Source of the DNA: Methylomicrobium agile
Lineage (GTDB): Bacteria; Pseudomonadota; Gammaproteobacteria; Methylococcales; Methylomonadaceae
DNA length: 64,000 nt
Assembly: GCF_000733855.1 (NCBI RefSeq)
Contig: NZ_JPOJ01000001.1
Coordinates: 3,613,001 to 3,677,000 of the forward strand
Direction: 5' to 3'
Shown here in pieces: positions 47,538 to 55,643 of this stretch. The translations under genes and the position numbers were made by a program. The notes under the pieces were generated by a model, which saw only the letters and a list, made by a program, of their open reading frames with translations, searched no databases and was not told the DNA's origin. Numbering within the stretch: position 1 is the first letter of the stretch; each line of letters starts with the position of its first letter.

Positions 47538-48064
47538 GGCGCGCTCCATTTTTGTTTTTCCTGCAGGAAAGCGACTTCGACGTCTTCGTCCCGGACCACG
47601 ACCGACGGGTTTTCCCAGGGATGCGAGGAAACCGCGCCGTTTTCCAGAAAGACCTCGGCTTTCTGTTTCATCGCCGCCAGTTGCGCCTGATGCTCCGCGA
47701 GCCGCTTGGTCAAACGGCGCGTTTGTTCGTTCAGGACCACGATCTTTTCGGCCAGCCATTTCTGCGTTTGCAGCGTTTCGAGTTTGCGTTTGACGAAAGC
47801 CCGCGCCAGCTCGTCCTTGCCGGATTGAAAACAGAGCGCGCACTTCTCCTCCAACTCGGCCAAGGTTTCCGCGAGTTGATCGCGTTTGCCTTCGAGTTGC
47901 TGCCGTTTGTGTTCCGACATGCGCACGTGCCGCTCGTCGGCCAGGACGGATTCCTCCATTTCCCGGATGCTTTGCTTCAGCAGCGCCGCGGGTTCTTCGA
48001 TTTTGTCCAAAACCGCGTGCATGTCGGCCTGGAACAGTCTTGACAGTCGTGTAATCAGCGCCAT
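47534..48064 (-). CDS. PspA/IM30-like coiled-coil protein
   Basis: A 176-residue, almost wholly helical protein. The N-terminal MALITRLSRLFQADMHAVLD resembles the amphipathic helix of PspA/IM30, followed by IEEPAALLKQSIREMEESVL and long coiled coils to about residue 140. It is shorter than PspA (about 220) and lacks its last helix. PspA-type proteins form membrane-binding polymers that protect the inner membrane (family knowledge). GGGAGG lies five bases before the chosen ATG; a start 12 codons upstream is possible. First gene of the PspA-like/membrane/VWA operon. Confidence 0.8.
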   Translation of the reverse strand: MALITRLSRLFQADMHAVLDKIEEPAALLKQSIREMEESVLADERHVRMSEHKRQQLEGKRDQLAETLAELEEKCALCFQSGKDELARAFVKRKLETLQTQKWLAEKIVVLNEQTRRLTKRLAEHQAQLAAMKQKAEVFLENGAVSSHPWENPSVVVRDEDVEVAFLQEKQKWSAP

Positions 48065-48160
48065 GAGGCACCTCCCGTGTTGATAATGTTCGACGGGCAC
48101 AGTCTAGGCGCGAAGGGCGGCGGTAAACAGACACGCTTCGGTAAAACGTTCGGCGCGGAA

Positions 48161-48177
48161 TTTACAAAATATTTACA
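48161..48177. promoter_or_regulatory. Direct repeat TTTACA, candidate response-regulator site
   Basis: TTTACAAAATATTTACA: two TTTACA hexamers 11 bp apart start-to-start, a spacing usual for OmpR-family regulators binding one helical face. It lies in the spacer between the PspA-like operon (minus) and the response regulator gene (plus), 66 bp from the regulator start. Inferred from pattern and position. Confidence 0.45.
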
Positions 48178-48242
48178 GTTCGGTTGCCGATAGCGGGCCC
48201 AGGCTTGCTAAACTGTCGACATTTTCCGGCAAGGCCGCTGCC

Positions 48243-48947
48243 ATGACCCGCAAACCGCGCATTCTGATCATCGAAGACGAAACCGCCATCCGCACCGGCC
48301 TGATCGACGTGTTCGTCTACCACGGCTACGACGTCGATTTTTCCGCCCATGGCACCGAAGGCTTGGCTAAGGCGCTCGGCGGCAAATTCGATCTGGTCCT
48401 GCTCGACGTGATGCTGCCGGGCCTGAACGGCTTCGAGATTTGCAATCGGATTTGGGAACACAGCCGCGATCAAGCCATCATCATGCTGACCGCCAAAAGC
48501 AACGACGAAGACATCATCGAAGGCTTGTCGCTGGGCGCGGACGATTATGTCGCGAAGCCGTTTTCGGTCGCGCAACTGGTGCTCCGGGTGCAGGCGGTCT
48601 TGCGCCGAACCGGTCAGGGCTTGGCGCAAGAAACGTCGATACGGCTCGGCGACGAATTGACGATCGATTGCCGAAACTTGTCCGGCAGGCGCGGGGCGCA
48701 AGCGCTTTCGTTCACCCGGCGCGAAATCGAGATTCTGCAATACCTGCAACGCCATGCCGACCGGCCGGTTGCGCGCGAAGAACTGTTGCAGAAAGTGTGG
48801 GGTTATGCGAATCATCTGGCGATCGAAACCCGTACCGTGGACATTCATATTGCCAAACTGCGCCGCAAGATCGAAACCGACCCCGCCGAACCGCGCTTTC
48901 TGATCACCGTGCGCGGCGCCGGTTACCGGCTGATCGGGCCGCCGTGA
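48243..48947 (+). CDS. OmpR-family response regulator
   Basis: A 234-residue DNA-binding response regulator. The receiver domain (about 5-120) has the acidic pocket EDE (11-13), the phospho-acceptor D55 (LVLLDVMLPG), and the conserved Thr/Lys pair in IIMLTAKSND and DDYVAKPFS. The C-terminal winged helix (about 140-232) shows SFTRREIEILQYLQRH, REELLQKVWGY, and TRTVDIHIAKLRRKIE. Its stop overlaps the start of the kinase gene (TGATG). The likely targets include the divergent PspA-like/VWA operon; inference from gene position and the TTTACA repeat. Confidence 0.94.
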   Translation: MTRKPRILIIEDETAIRTGLIDVFVYHGYDVDFSAHGTEGLAKALGGKFDLVLLDVMLPGLNGFEICNRIWEHSRDQAIIMLTAKSNDEDIIEGLSLGADDYVAKPFSVAQLVLRVQAVLRRTGQGLAQETSIRLGDELTIDCRNLSGRRGAQALSFTRREIEILQYLQRHADRPVAREELLQKVWGYANHLAIETRTVDIHIAKLRRKIETDPAEPRFLITVRGAGYRLIGPP

Positions 48948-51103
48948 TGAAGCGGAACCGATTGAAAAGACTGGATAAAAAAAGGCTCCGCCGCTGGCTG
49001 CTGCTTTTTTTCCTGAGCCTTGCGATCCCAACCGCGGTGCTCGTCCAGCAATCCTACAGCCGCTTGAAATGGGAGACTTTTCACCGGCATCGGCTGATGG
49101 CCGAAGAATTGACCCGCCGGATCGACAACCAACTGATCCGGCTGATCGACGGCGAAGCGGAAAGGCCGTTCACCGACTATGCCTTTCTGAACGTGGCCGG
49201 AGCGCCGGCGGCCAATTTTTTACAGCGCTCGCCGCTTTCCCGATACCCGGTGCAAGCGGAAATCCCGGGCTCGATCGGTTATTTCCAGGTGGATGCGGCC
49301 GGCCGCTTATCGACACCTTTGCTGCCCGAAGATATCGATAAAGCTGGGCGCTATGGACTTGCCGAACGGGAATTGTCCGAACGGGCCGCCCTCGAGAACC
49401 GGATTCGGCAGATATTGAGCGAGAACCGGCTGGTCAAAAACCACACGGGCGTCGGCGCAAAAAAAGATCGTGGTAAACGCGCTGAATTGGCCGCGCGGCA
49501 AGACAAGGAGATGCGTGAAAATGAACGAGATGCCGTTTCTTTTGACCGATCCGTTGCCGGCAAACTCCAACAACCTGCAGCAGCAGCCCCGCCTGCTGCC
49601 GGCACGGGGCAGGCGATCTTTGACGAGCTTAAAAAAATAGCGCCAGCCAAAGGCAAGCAGGAAAACGCCCTGGGCCGCCTGGAAGACATCAAACTCAAGC
49701 AAACCTTTCAGAAAGAAGCCGTGCCGATACGGCCCGAAGAGAGCGTCCGCAAGGCGTTGAAAGCGACGCCCAAAAAGGCGCGCACCGAACAGAACGTCCT
49801 GCCCGAGCCGGTGCGGAGCACCGAAGCACCCGCCGTCGCCGCGTCGGAAGCATCCGGTCGCCCGGCGGCTCCAGCCGCGTCAGCGGAGGCGAAAACCTTG
49901 CGCATCCGCACGTTCGAAAGCGCCGTCGATCCTTTCGAGTTCAGCCAACTGGACAGCGGCCAGTTCGTGCTGTTCCGCAAAGTCTGGTTGAACGGCCAGC
50001 GCTACATCCAGGGTCTGCTGATCGAAAAAGATGCCTTCCTGCAAGGGACGATCAACGCGGCGTTTCAGGAAACCGCGTTGTCGCGGATGAGCGATCTGCT
50101 GACCGTTTTTCAAGGCAATGTGCTCTCCGCCTTTGCCGGTCGCGCGCCGCGCGGTTATCTGTCGAGTGCCGCCGAACTGGAAGGGGAGCTGCTTTACCAA
50201 GACCGCTTGCCCGACCCGTTCGGCGACTTGCAGCTCGTGTTCAGCATCACCCAGCTTCCGGTCGGGCCGGGCGGCTGGGTGATCATCTGGCTGAGCGCGG
50301 TGCTGAGCGCCGTCTTTTTAGCCGGTTTTTATGGGATGTACCGGCTCGGCGTCGGCCAGATCGATCTGCTCAACCAGCAGCAGAACTTCGTTTCGGCGGT
50401 CAGCCACGAATTGAAAACGCCGCTGACCTCGATTCGGATGTACGGCGAAATGCTGCAGGCCGGCTGGGTGGACGACGGCAAGAAAAAGGCCTATTACGAC
50501 TTCATTCTGGATGAGAGCGAGCGCCTGACCCGCCTGATCAACAACGTGCTGCAACTGGCCAAAATGACCCGGAACGAAAACAAGCCGTCGCTGCAAAGCC
50601 TGACGGTGGCCGAACTGATCGACGGCATCCAATCGAAAATCTCGACCCAAATCGAACGGAGCGGCTTTCGTTTAACGCTGTCGGTCGATCAAGACGCGGC
50701 GCAGGCCAAACTGAAGGTGAATCCCGACTGGTTCGTCCAAATCATGATCAACCTGGTCGACAATGCGATCAAATTTTCCGCGAAGGCGGACATTAAAGCG
50801 GTCGACGTGTCCTGCCAGCGCTTGAGCGGCGGGCGCATCCGCTTCGCGGTGCGCGATTACGGTCCCGGCATCGCCAAAGACCAACTGAAAAAAATATTCC
50901 GACTCTTCTACCGCGCCGAAAACGAACTGACCCGCGAGACGGTCGGGACCGGGATCGGGCTCGCTTTGGCGCATCAAATGACGGTCGGCATGAACGGACG
51001 AATCGACGTTATTAATCGCGATCCGGGGGCAGAATTCAGGATCGATTTTCCGGTTGATAAAACTTCCGAAAACGGCGGGGAGATACGCCGATGCCGCCGT
51101 TAA
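48947..51103 (+). CDS. Sensor histidine kinase with large low-complexity periplasmic insert
   Basis: At 718 residues this is long for a HisKA kinase. TM1 is at about 17-34 and TM2 at about 443-465, so some 410 residues face the periplasm. That part has a globular start (40-150), a Lys/Glu/Ala/Pro-rich stretch of low complexity (about 165-315, including QQPAAAAPPAAGTG), and a second folded part (320-435). The catalytic half has the H-box FVSAVSHELKTPLTSIRMYG with H487, the N-box NLVDNAIKF, and the G-boxes DYGPGIA and GTGIGLALA. The ATG at 48947 overlaps the regulator stop. The signal is unknown. Confidence 0.92.
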   Translation: MKRNRLKRLDKKRLRRWLLLFFLSLAIPTAVLVQQSYSRLKWETFHRHRLMAEELTRRIDNQLIRLIDGEAERPFTDYAFLNVAGAPAANFLQRSPLSRYPVQAEIPGSIGYFQVDAAGRLSTPLLPEDIDKAGRYGLAERELSERAALENRIRQILSENRLVKNHTGVGAKKDRGKRAELAARQDKEMRENERDAVSFDRSVAGKLQQPAAAAPPAAGTGQAIFDELKKIAPAKGKQENALGRLEDIKLKQTFQKEAVPIRPEESVRKALKATPKKARTEQNVLPEPVRSTEAPAVAASEASGRPAAPAASAEAKTLRIRTFESAVDPFEFSQLDSGQFVLFRKVWLNGQRYIQGLLIEKDAFLQGTINAAFQETALSRMSDLLTVFQGNVLSAFAGRAPRGYLSSAAELEGELLYQDRLPDPFGDLQLVFSITQLPVGPGGWVIIWLSAVLSAVFLAGFYGMYRLGVGQIDLLNQQQNFVSAVSHELKTPLTSIRMYGEMLQAGWVDDGKKKAYYDFILDESERLTRLINNVLQLAKMTRNENKPSLQSLTVAELIDGIQSKISTQIERSGFRLTLSVDQDAAQAKLKVNPDWFVQIMINLVDNAIKFSAKADIKAVDVSCQRLSGGRIRFAVRDYGPGIAKDQLKKIFRLFYRAENELTRETVGTGIGLALAHQMTVGMNGRIDVINRDPGAEFRIDFPVDKTSENGGEIRRCRR

Positions 51104-51112
51104 GTGCTTCGT

Positions 51113-51300
51113 CAAAAACAACTTCCCCTTTGAAAAAGGAGAACTTCGTCAAATACACCTCCCCCTTTGAAAAAGGGGGATCGAGGGGGATTTATTTAAT
51201 AAATCTCCCCCGACTCCTCTTTTCCAAAGAGGGGAGTGAACAATCCGCTTTCTCATAACAATCAATTTCAAAAAGTTATTTCCTACCCGATCCTAAGTCG
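51113..51300. repeat. Dispersed palindromic repeat, copy 3
   Basis: Has AACTTCCCCTTTGAAAAAGG twice in tandem form (51120 and about 51161), then GGGGGATCGAGGGGGATTTA, the palindrome ATTTAATAAAT, then TTTTCCAAAGAGGGGAGTGA. The following bases (GTGAACAATCCG, AATCAATTTC, AGTTATTTCCTACC, GATCCTAAGTCGTG) match those after the copy at 13045, so the shared unit is about 190 bp. It lies between the kinase gene and mcl. The rest of this spacer (51301-51499) holds no convincing gene, although an 85-codon frame starting in the repeat runs through it. Confidence 0.75.
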
Positions 51301-51499
51301 TGAATACGTACAAATCGAGTTGAAAAATGCATGCCGACTTTTCTCTCCGGAAACGGAAAAACAAATCCGGCAGTCGTTGACTTTGAGTCCGCACGAAGTA
51401 AAATGGTGGATTTATTTATTTGCGGCCGAACAAGCGGATGCAATTGACCATTCGGCCGGATCATTTTATTTAGAAGCACGTACAGGCAGGTAGTCAATA

Positions 51500-52449
51500 A
51501 TGAGTCACACTTTATATACGGCATCGGTGCAGCGTATTCAACGTTGCGAACTGGCGGTTCCCGGTTCCAATCCCGGCATGTTCGAAAAAGCCTTGAAAAG
51601 CGGTGTGGACTACATTTTTCTCGACCTCGAAGACGCGGTTGCGCCCGACGACAAGCTGCAGGCGCGCAAGAATGTGATCGAGGCAATCAATGACCTGGAC
51701 TGGAAAGGCCACGGTATTACCTTGTCCGTACGGATTAACGGACTGGATACCCAGTATATGGTGCGCGACGTGGTCGACCTGGTCGAACAGGCCGGCGCCA
51801 GAATCGATACGATTCTGATTCCGAAGGTCGGCGTTTACGGTGACGTCTATATGGTCGAGGCGATGCTGAACCAGTTGGAGATGCAACAGAGCCTGAAAAA
51901 CAAGATCGGTATTGAAGCATTGATCGAAACCGCGCTCGGCATGGCCAATGTCGAGGACATTGCGAGACAGGGTACCTGCGGCCGTCTCGAAGCGCTGCAT
52001 TTCGGCGTCGCCGATTATGCGGCCAGCAACCGCGCGCGCACGGTCAACATCGGCGGGTTGAATCCCGACTATCCGGGCGACCAGTGGCATGCGGCGATCA
52101 GCCGGATGACCGTGGCTTGCCGTGCTTACGGCCTGCGTCCGATCGACGGACCGTTCGGCGATCTGAAAGATCCGGAAGGTTACCAGCAGGCCGCACGCCG
52201 CGCCGCCGCACTCGGCTGCGAAGGCAAATGGGCGATCCATCCGTCGCAAATCGAACTGGCCAACGACGTTTTCACCCCGCCCGCGGCCGAAGTCGAAAAG
52301 CCAAACGCATTCTGGCCGCCTTGCAGGAAGCGGCCGCGCAAGGCAAGGGCGCGGCCTCGCTGGACGGGCGCCTGATCGATGCGGCTTCCGAACGGATGGC
52401 GAACAATGTCGTCAGAGCGGCCGAAGCGATCGCCGCGAAAACCCAATAA
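51500..52449 (+). CDS. mclA: Malyl-CoA lyase (serine cycle), frameshifted near C-terminus
   Basis: Cleaves malyl-CoA to acetyl-CoA and glyoxylate, the last step of the serine cycle. The product has the CitE/Mcl core: QRCELAVPGSNPGMFEKALK, DYIFLDLEDAVAPDDK, TLSVRINGLDT, ILIPKVGVYGDVYMVEAMLN, EALIETALGM and KWAIHPSQIELANDVF. As given, the frame stops at 52375 after an unlikely tail (CRKRPRKARARPRWTGA). Adding one G after 52300 (AAAAGCCAAAC to AAAAGGCCAAAC) restores EKAKRILAALQEAAAQGKGA and a normal end at 52449, about 316 residues. Probably intact in the living cell; mtkA starts 25 bp later. Confidence 0.93.
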
Positions 52450-52474
52450 TCACTGAAAGCAAGAGGCAAGAGTC

Positions 52475-53674
52475 GTGGATATTCATGAGTATCAGGCGAA
52501 AGACATATTACAGGGCTACGGCGTAAAGATTGCCGAGGGCGGTCTGGCCTACAGTCCGGAAGACGCGGTCCAGCGCGCCCGCGAAATCGGCGGCCATCTG
52601 TGGGTGGTCAAGGCGCAGATCCATTCCGGCGCGCGCGGCAAGGCCGGCGGCATCAAGATCTGCAAAACCCATGACGAAGTCGCGGCCGCGGCGGAAGAAC
52701 TGCTGGGCAAAAGACTGCGCACGCACCAGACCGGCCCGGCCGGCAAGGTGTGCAACCGCCTCTATGTCGAAGCGGGCACCGAGATTGTGAAAGAACTGTA
52801 TTTCTGCCTGCTGGTCGACCGCAGCGCCGAACGGATCGTGATGATCGGATCGGCCGAAGGCGGCATGGAAATCGAGGAACTGGCGAAAACCCGCCCCGAG
52901 GCGATCACCAAGATTCATATCGAACCGGCGGTCGGCCTTCTGGATTATCAGGCGCGCGAGATGGCCTTCGCGCTTGGCCTGGATGCCGAAATCATGAGCC
53001 ATGCGGTCAAGACGATCCGAGGCTGCTACAAGGCCTTGCGGGCGCTCGACTGCAGCATGCTCGAAATCAACCCGCTGGTCGTTACCCGCAGCAACGAGCT
53101 GATCGCGCTGGACGCGAAGATGGGATTCGACGATAACGCCTTGTTCCGCCAGCCGAAAATTTCCGAACTACGCGACAAAACCCAGGAAGACCCGCGCGAA
53201 ATGGCCGCCGCGGACCGTGGCCTCAGCTATGTCGGCCTCGACGGCGACATTGGCTGCATGATCAACGGCGCCGGCCTGGCGATGGCGACGATGGACATGA
53301 TCAAGTTGGCCGGCGGCGAACCCGCAAACTTTCTCGACGTCGGCGGCGGCGCTTCGGCCGAGCGCACCGAAAAAGCGTTCCGTCTGGTGCTGGCCGACAA
53401 AAACGTGAAGGCGATGCTGGTCAATATTTTTGCCGGCATCAACCGCTGCGACTGGATCGCCGAGGGCGTCGTGCACGCGGTCAGAAAAATCGACATGCAG
53501 GTACCGTTGATCGTGCGTTTGTCCGGTACGAATGTCGAGGAAGGGCAACGGATCATCCGGGAAAGTGGCCTGCCGATCATCACCGCCGAAACCCTGGCCG
53601 AAGCGGCCGAGAAAGCGGTGCAGGCGCGTAATCAGGTCGTCGCAAAAGAGGCGGTCGCTACAGAAGGTTGTTAA
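52475..53674 (+). CDS. mtkA: Malate-CoA ligase beta subunit
   Basis: MtkAB activates malate to malyl-CoA with ATP, supplying malyl-CoA lyase. The 399-residue protein is a SucC-type ATP-grasp subunit: [60 protein letters not shown], and the CoA-binding flavodoxin-like domain [17 protein letters not shown] with [17 protein letters not shown]. The start is GTG, after AGAGGCAAGAG. The assignment as malate rather than succinate ligase rests on position directly between mcl and mtkB; by sequence alone it could be called sucC. Confidence 0.93.
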   Translation: MDIHEYQAKDILQGYGVKIAEGGLAYSPEDAVQRAREIGGHLWVVKAQIHSGARGKAGGIKICKTHDEVAAAAEELLGKRLRTHQTGPAGKVCNRLYVEAGTEIVKELYFCLLVDRSAERIVMIGSAEGGMEIEELAKTRPEAITKIHIEPAVGLLDYQAREMAFALGLDAEIMSHAVKTIRGCYKALRALDCSMLEINPLVVTRSNELIALDAKMGFDDNALFRQPKISELRDKTQEDPREMAAADRGLSYVGLDGDIGCMINGAGLAMATMDMIKLAGGEPANFLDVGGGASAERTEKAFRLVLADKNVKAMLVNIFAGINRCDWIAEGVVHAVRKIDMQVPLIVRLSGTNVEEGQRIIRESGLPIITAETLAEAAEKAVQARNQVVAKEAVATEGC

Positions 53675-53683
53675 GGAATCAAG

Positions 53684-54571
53684 ATGGCAATTTTTATCGA
53701 CGAAAACACACGCATCATCGTTCAGGGCTTTACCGGCAAGATCGGTTCGTTCCATGCCGAGGATATGATCAAATACGGCTCCAAGGTCGTCGGCGGCGTG
53801 ACGCCGGGCAAGGGCGGCCAGACCCATCTGGGCCTGCCGGTATTCAATACGGTCAAAGAAGCGGTGCAGAAGGCCGGCGCGGAAGCCAGCATCGTGTTCG
53901 TGCCGCCGGCGTTTGCGGCCGATTCGATCATGGAAGCGGCCGACGCAGGCATCAAATACTGCGTCTCGATCACCGACGGTATTCCGACCCAGGACATGAT
54001 GAAGGTCAAAAACTTTCTACGCCGCTTCCCGGAAGAAAAGCGCATGGTCCTGACCGGCCCGAACTGCGCCGGCACGATCAGTCCCGGCCGTTCGATGCTC
54101 GGCATCATGCCGGGCCATATCTATATGCAGGGCAACGTCGGCATCGTGGGCCGTTCGGGCACCTTGGGCTACGAAGCGGCCGATCAGATGAAGCGTCTCG
54201 GTATCGGCGTTTCGACCTCGGTCGGCATCGGCGGCGATCCGATCAACGGTTCTTCCCACCGCGACATCCTCGAAAAGTTCGAGCAGGACCCTGAAACCAA
54301 AGTCGTACTGATGATCGGCGAGATCGGCGGTCCTCAGGAAGTCGAAGCGGGATTGTTCGCGAAGGAGTACATGACCAAGCCGGTCGTCGCCTATATCGCG
54401 GGACTCACCGCGCCCGAAGGGCGCCGGATGGGGCATGCCGGGGCGATCATTTCCTCGGCCGGCGAAGGCGCGGCCGAAAAAGTCGTGATGCTGAAGGAGC
54501 TCGGCGTTACGATCTGCCCGACCCCGGCGGCGATGGGCGCGACCGTAGCCGAAGTATTGGCGAAGCTATAG
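53684..54571 (+). CDS. mtkB: Malate-CoA ligase alpha subunit
   Basis: The 295-residue SucD-type subunit of the malate-CoA ligase. It has the CoA-binding fold (TRIIVQGFTGKIGSFHAEDM, GGVTPGKGGQTHLGLPVFNT), the second-domain GPNCAGTISPGRSMLGIMPG, GIVGRSGTLGYEAADQMK, and the active-site phosphohistidine H251 in MGHAGAIISS. It is 9 bp after mtkA. The mclA-mtkA-mtkB order places the last serine-cycle reactions in one transcript. A terminator is not obvious after it; the next 236 bp contain no gene. Confidence 0.94.
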   Translation: MAIFIDENTRIIVQGFTGKIGSFHAEDMIKYGSKVVGGVTPGKGGQTHLGLPVFNTVKEAVQKAGAEASIVFVPPAFAADSIMEAADAGIKYCVSITDGIPTQDMMKVKNFLRRFPEEKRMVLTGPNCAGTISPGRSMLGIMPGHIYMQGNVGIVGRSGTLGYEAADQMKRLGIGVSTSVGIGGDPINGSSHRDILEKFEQDPETKVVLMIGEIGGPQEVEAGLFAKEYMTKPVVAYIAGLTAPEGRRMGHAGAIISSAGEGAAEKVVMLKELGVTICPTPAAMGATVAEVLAKL

Positions 54572-54807
54572 ACGCACGGTCTATGGCAATGGGGCGGACT
54601 TGTTGCTGGGTTCGCCTGAACTTTGAGGGTGAGTGCTTCTTTCGGTTGAATGTATTTTTGATCAGGCAAACGGCGGGAATGGGCTTAATCCTTAAAGATT
54701 CTAGTAAAGCCGTTAGGTATTTGATATGTTATTGCCTGCTACGATCCTGTAATAAGGGGTAGCGCTGATAACATAACAATACGAATATAACCTCTAGGAC
54801 AGTCTAT

Positions 54808-55041
54808 ATGAAAATTTTGAATATCTTTGCAGCAGGTATCGTCAGCTTGGCCTTATTGGCAGGCTGTCAAAAGTCTGAAGAAAAGGCCAAGGAAGGCGCA
54901 GCTCCGGCGGCTGCTCCGAGCGCTCCTGCACAGACTCCCGCACCGACAGCCGAGCCCGCCCGGCTCCCGCTCCGGAAGCGGCTCCCGCTCCCGCTCCGGA
55001 AGCAGCGCCTGAGTCTGCCAAATAATAACGATTGCCTCTGA
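54808..55041 (+). CDS. Small Ala/Pro-rich lipoprotein, probable frameshift in tail
   Basis: A short lipoprotein: signal MKILNIFAAGIVSLALLAGC with lipobox LAGC (Cys20), then KSEEKAKEG and an Ala/Pro-rich tail. As read, the tail switches at residue 52 to ARLPLRKRLPLPLRKQ, an unlikely composition. With one more C in the run at 54959-54961 the tail reads PAPAPEAAPAPAPEAAPESA-K and stops at 55025, which fits the Ala/Pro-rich style. So the true product is probably about 72 residues. No family function; likely outer-membrane or periplasmic. It is followed at once by a good terminator. Confidence 0.72.
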   Translation: MKILNIFAAGIVSLALLAGCQKSEEKAKEGAAPAAAPSAPAQTPAPTAEPARLPLRKRLPLPLRKQRLSLPNNNDCL

Positions 55042-55050
55042 TTTCGGAGA

Positions 55051-55090
55051 AATGCCGGGCCAGATTTTCCGTTGGCGCGGCATTTTTTTT
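55051..55090 (+). terminator. Rho-independent terminator of the small lipoprotein gene
   Basis: AATGCCG (55051-55057) pairs with CGGCATT (55078-55084), and the stem runs directly into eight T residues (55083-55090). Confidence 0.8.
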
Positions 55091-55643
55091 GCCTTATTGC
55101 TTTCCGCTCCCGTCAATGTGACCGGCAGTTCCTCATGACATCTAAATATGGCGATCCGCTTCCTTCAGGCGCAGGTCGCCTTGGAAACGTTTTTTTGCGG
55201 GCAATGAGGCTCGGTGAAAACTGATTTACGGTGCCGTCAGTCGACCAAGTGCTTCTCCCGTTCCGAAGGCCTTAAAAAAACGGTAATCGTTGCGAAGAAC
55301 GAGTGTGGCTTCGTCGAAAAATGAATGCCATACGAGTGAATGAAGCGTTGCTTACAAATAAGTATAGGTTTATATTTACGGAGCTGACTGACTTCGTTCA
55401 AGGATTCGCACTTAAAATGAGAGGGCGTTTCGGCATAATCCGCATGTTTTTAACGAGATAAGAGGATCAAGCTGTAGCGAGCGAATCCATTGATAGCCAT
55501 TGTCCGGGGCTTTTCGTCCGTTATAAATGAATCCTCATGAGGATTTTTGTAAACTGGGCGGAAGGGGCCCGACAACCGGCAAATTCCGTCGGAATGAGGT
55601 TTTACCCTGACAAAAATGATTAGAATAAAATTAGGAGGAACAT
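55091..55643. other. Intergenic region upstream of cytochrome c peroxidase
   Basis: This spacer of about 550 bp is A/T-richer than its flanks and has no plausible coding frame. It must contain the promoter of the peroxidase gene. No repeat or RNA gene was recognised. GGAGGA stands just before the peroxidase ATG. Confidence 0.45.

Noticed and set aside
48440-48946. Upstream extension of the histidine kinase
   Set aside because: It overlaps the response regulator in another frame; the ATG at 48947 overlaps the regulator stop and begins the TM1 region.
51236-51493. An 85-codon frame before mcl
   Set aside because: It begins inside a dispersed repeat and has no recognisable ribosome-binding site or family.
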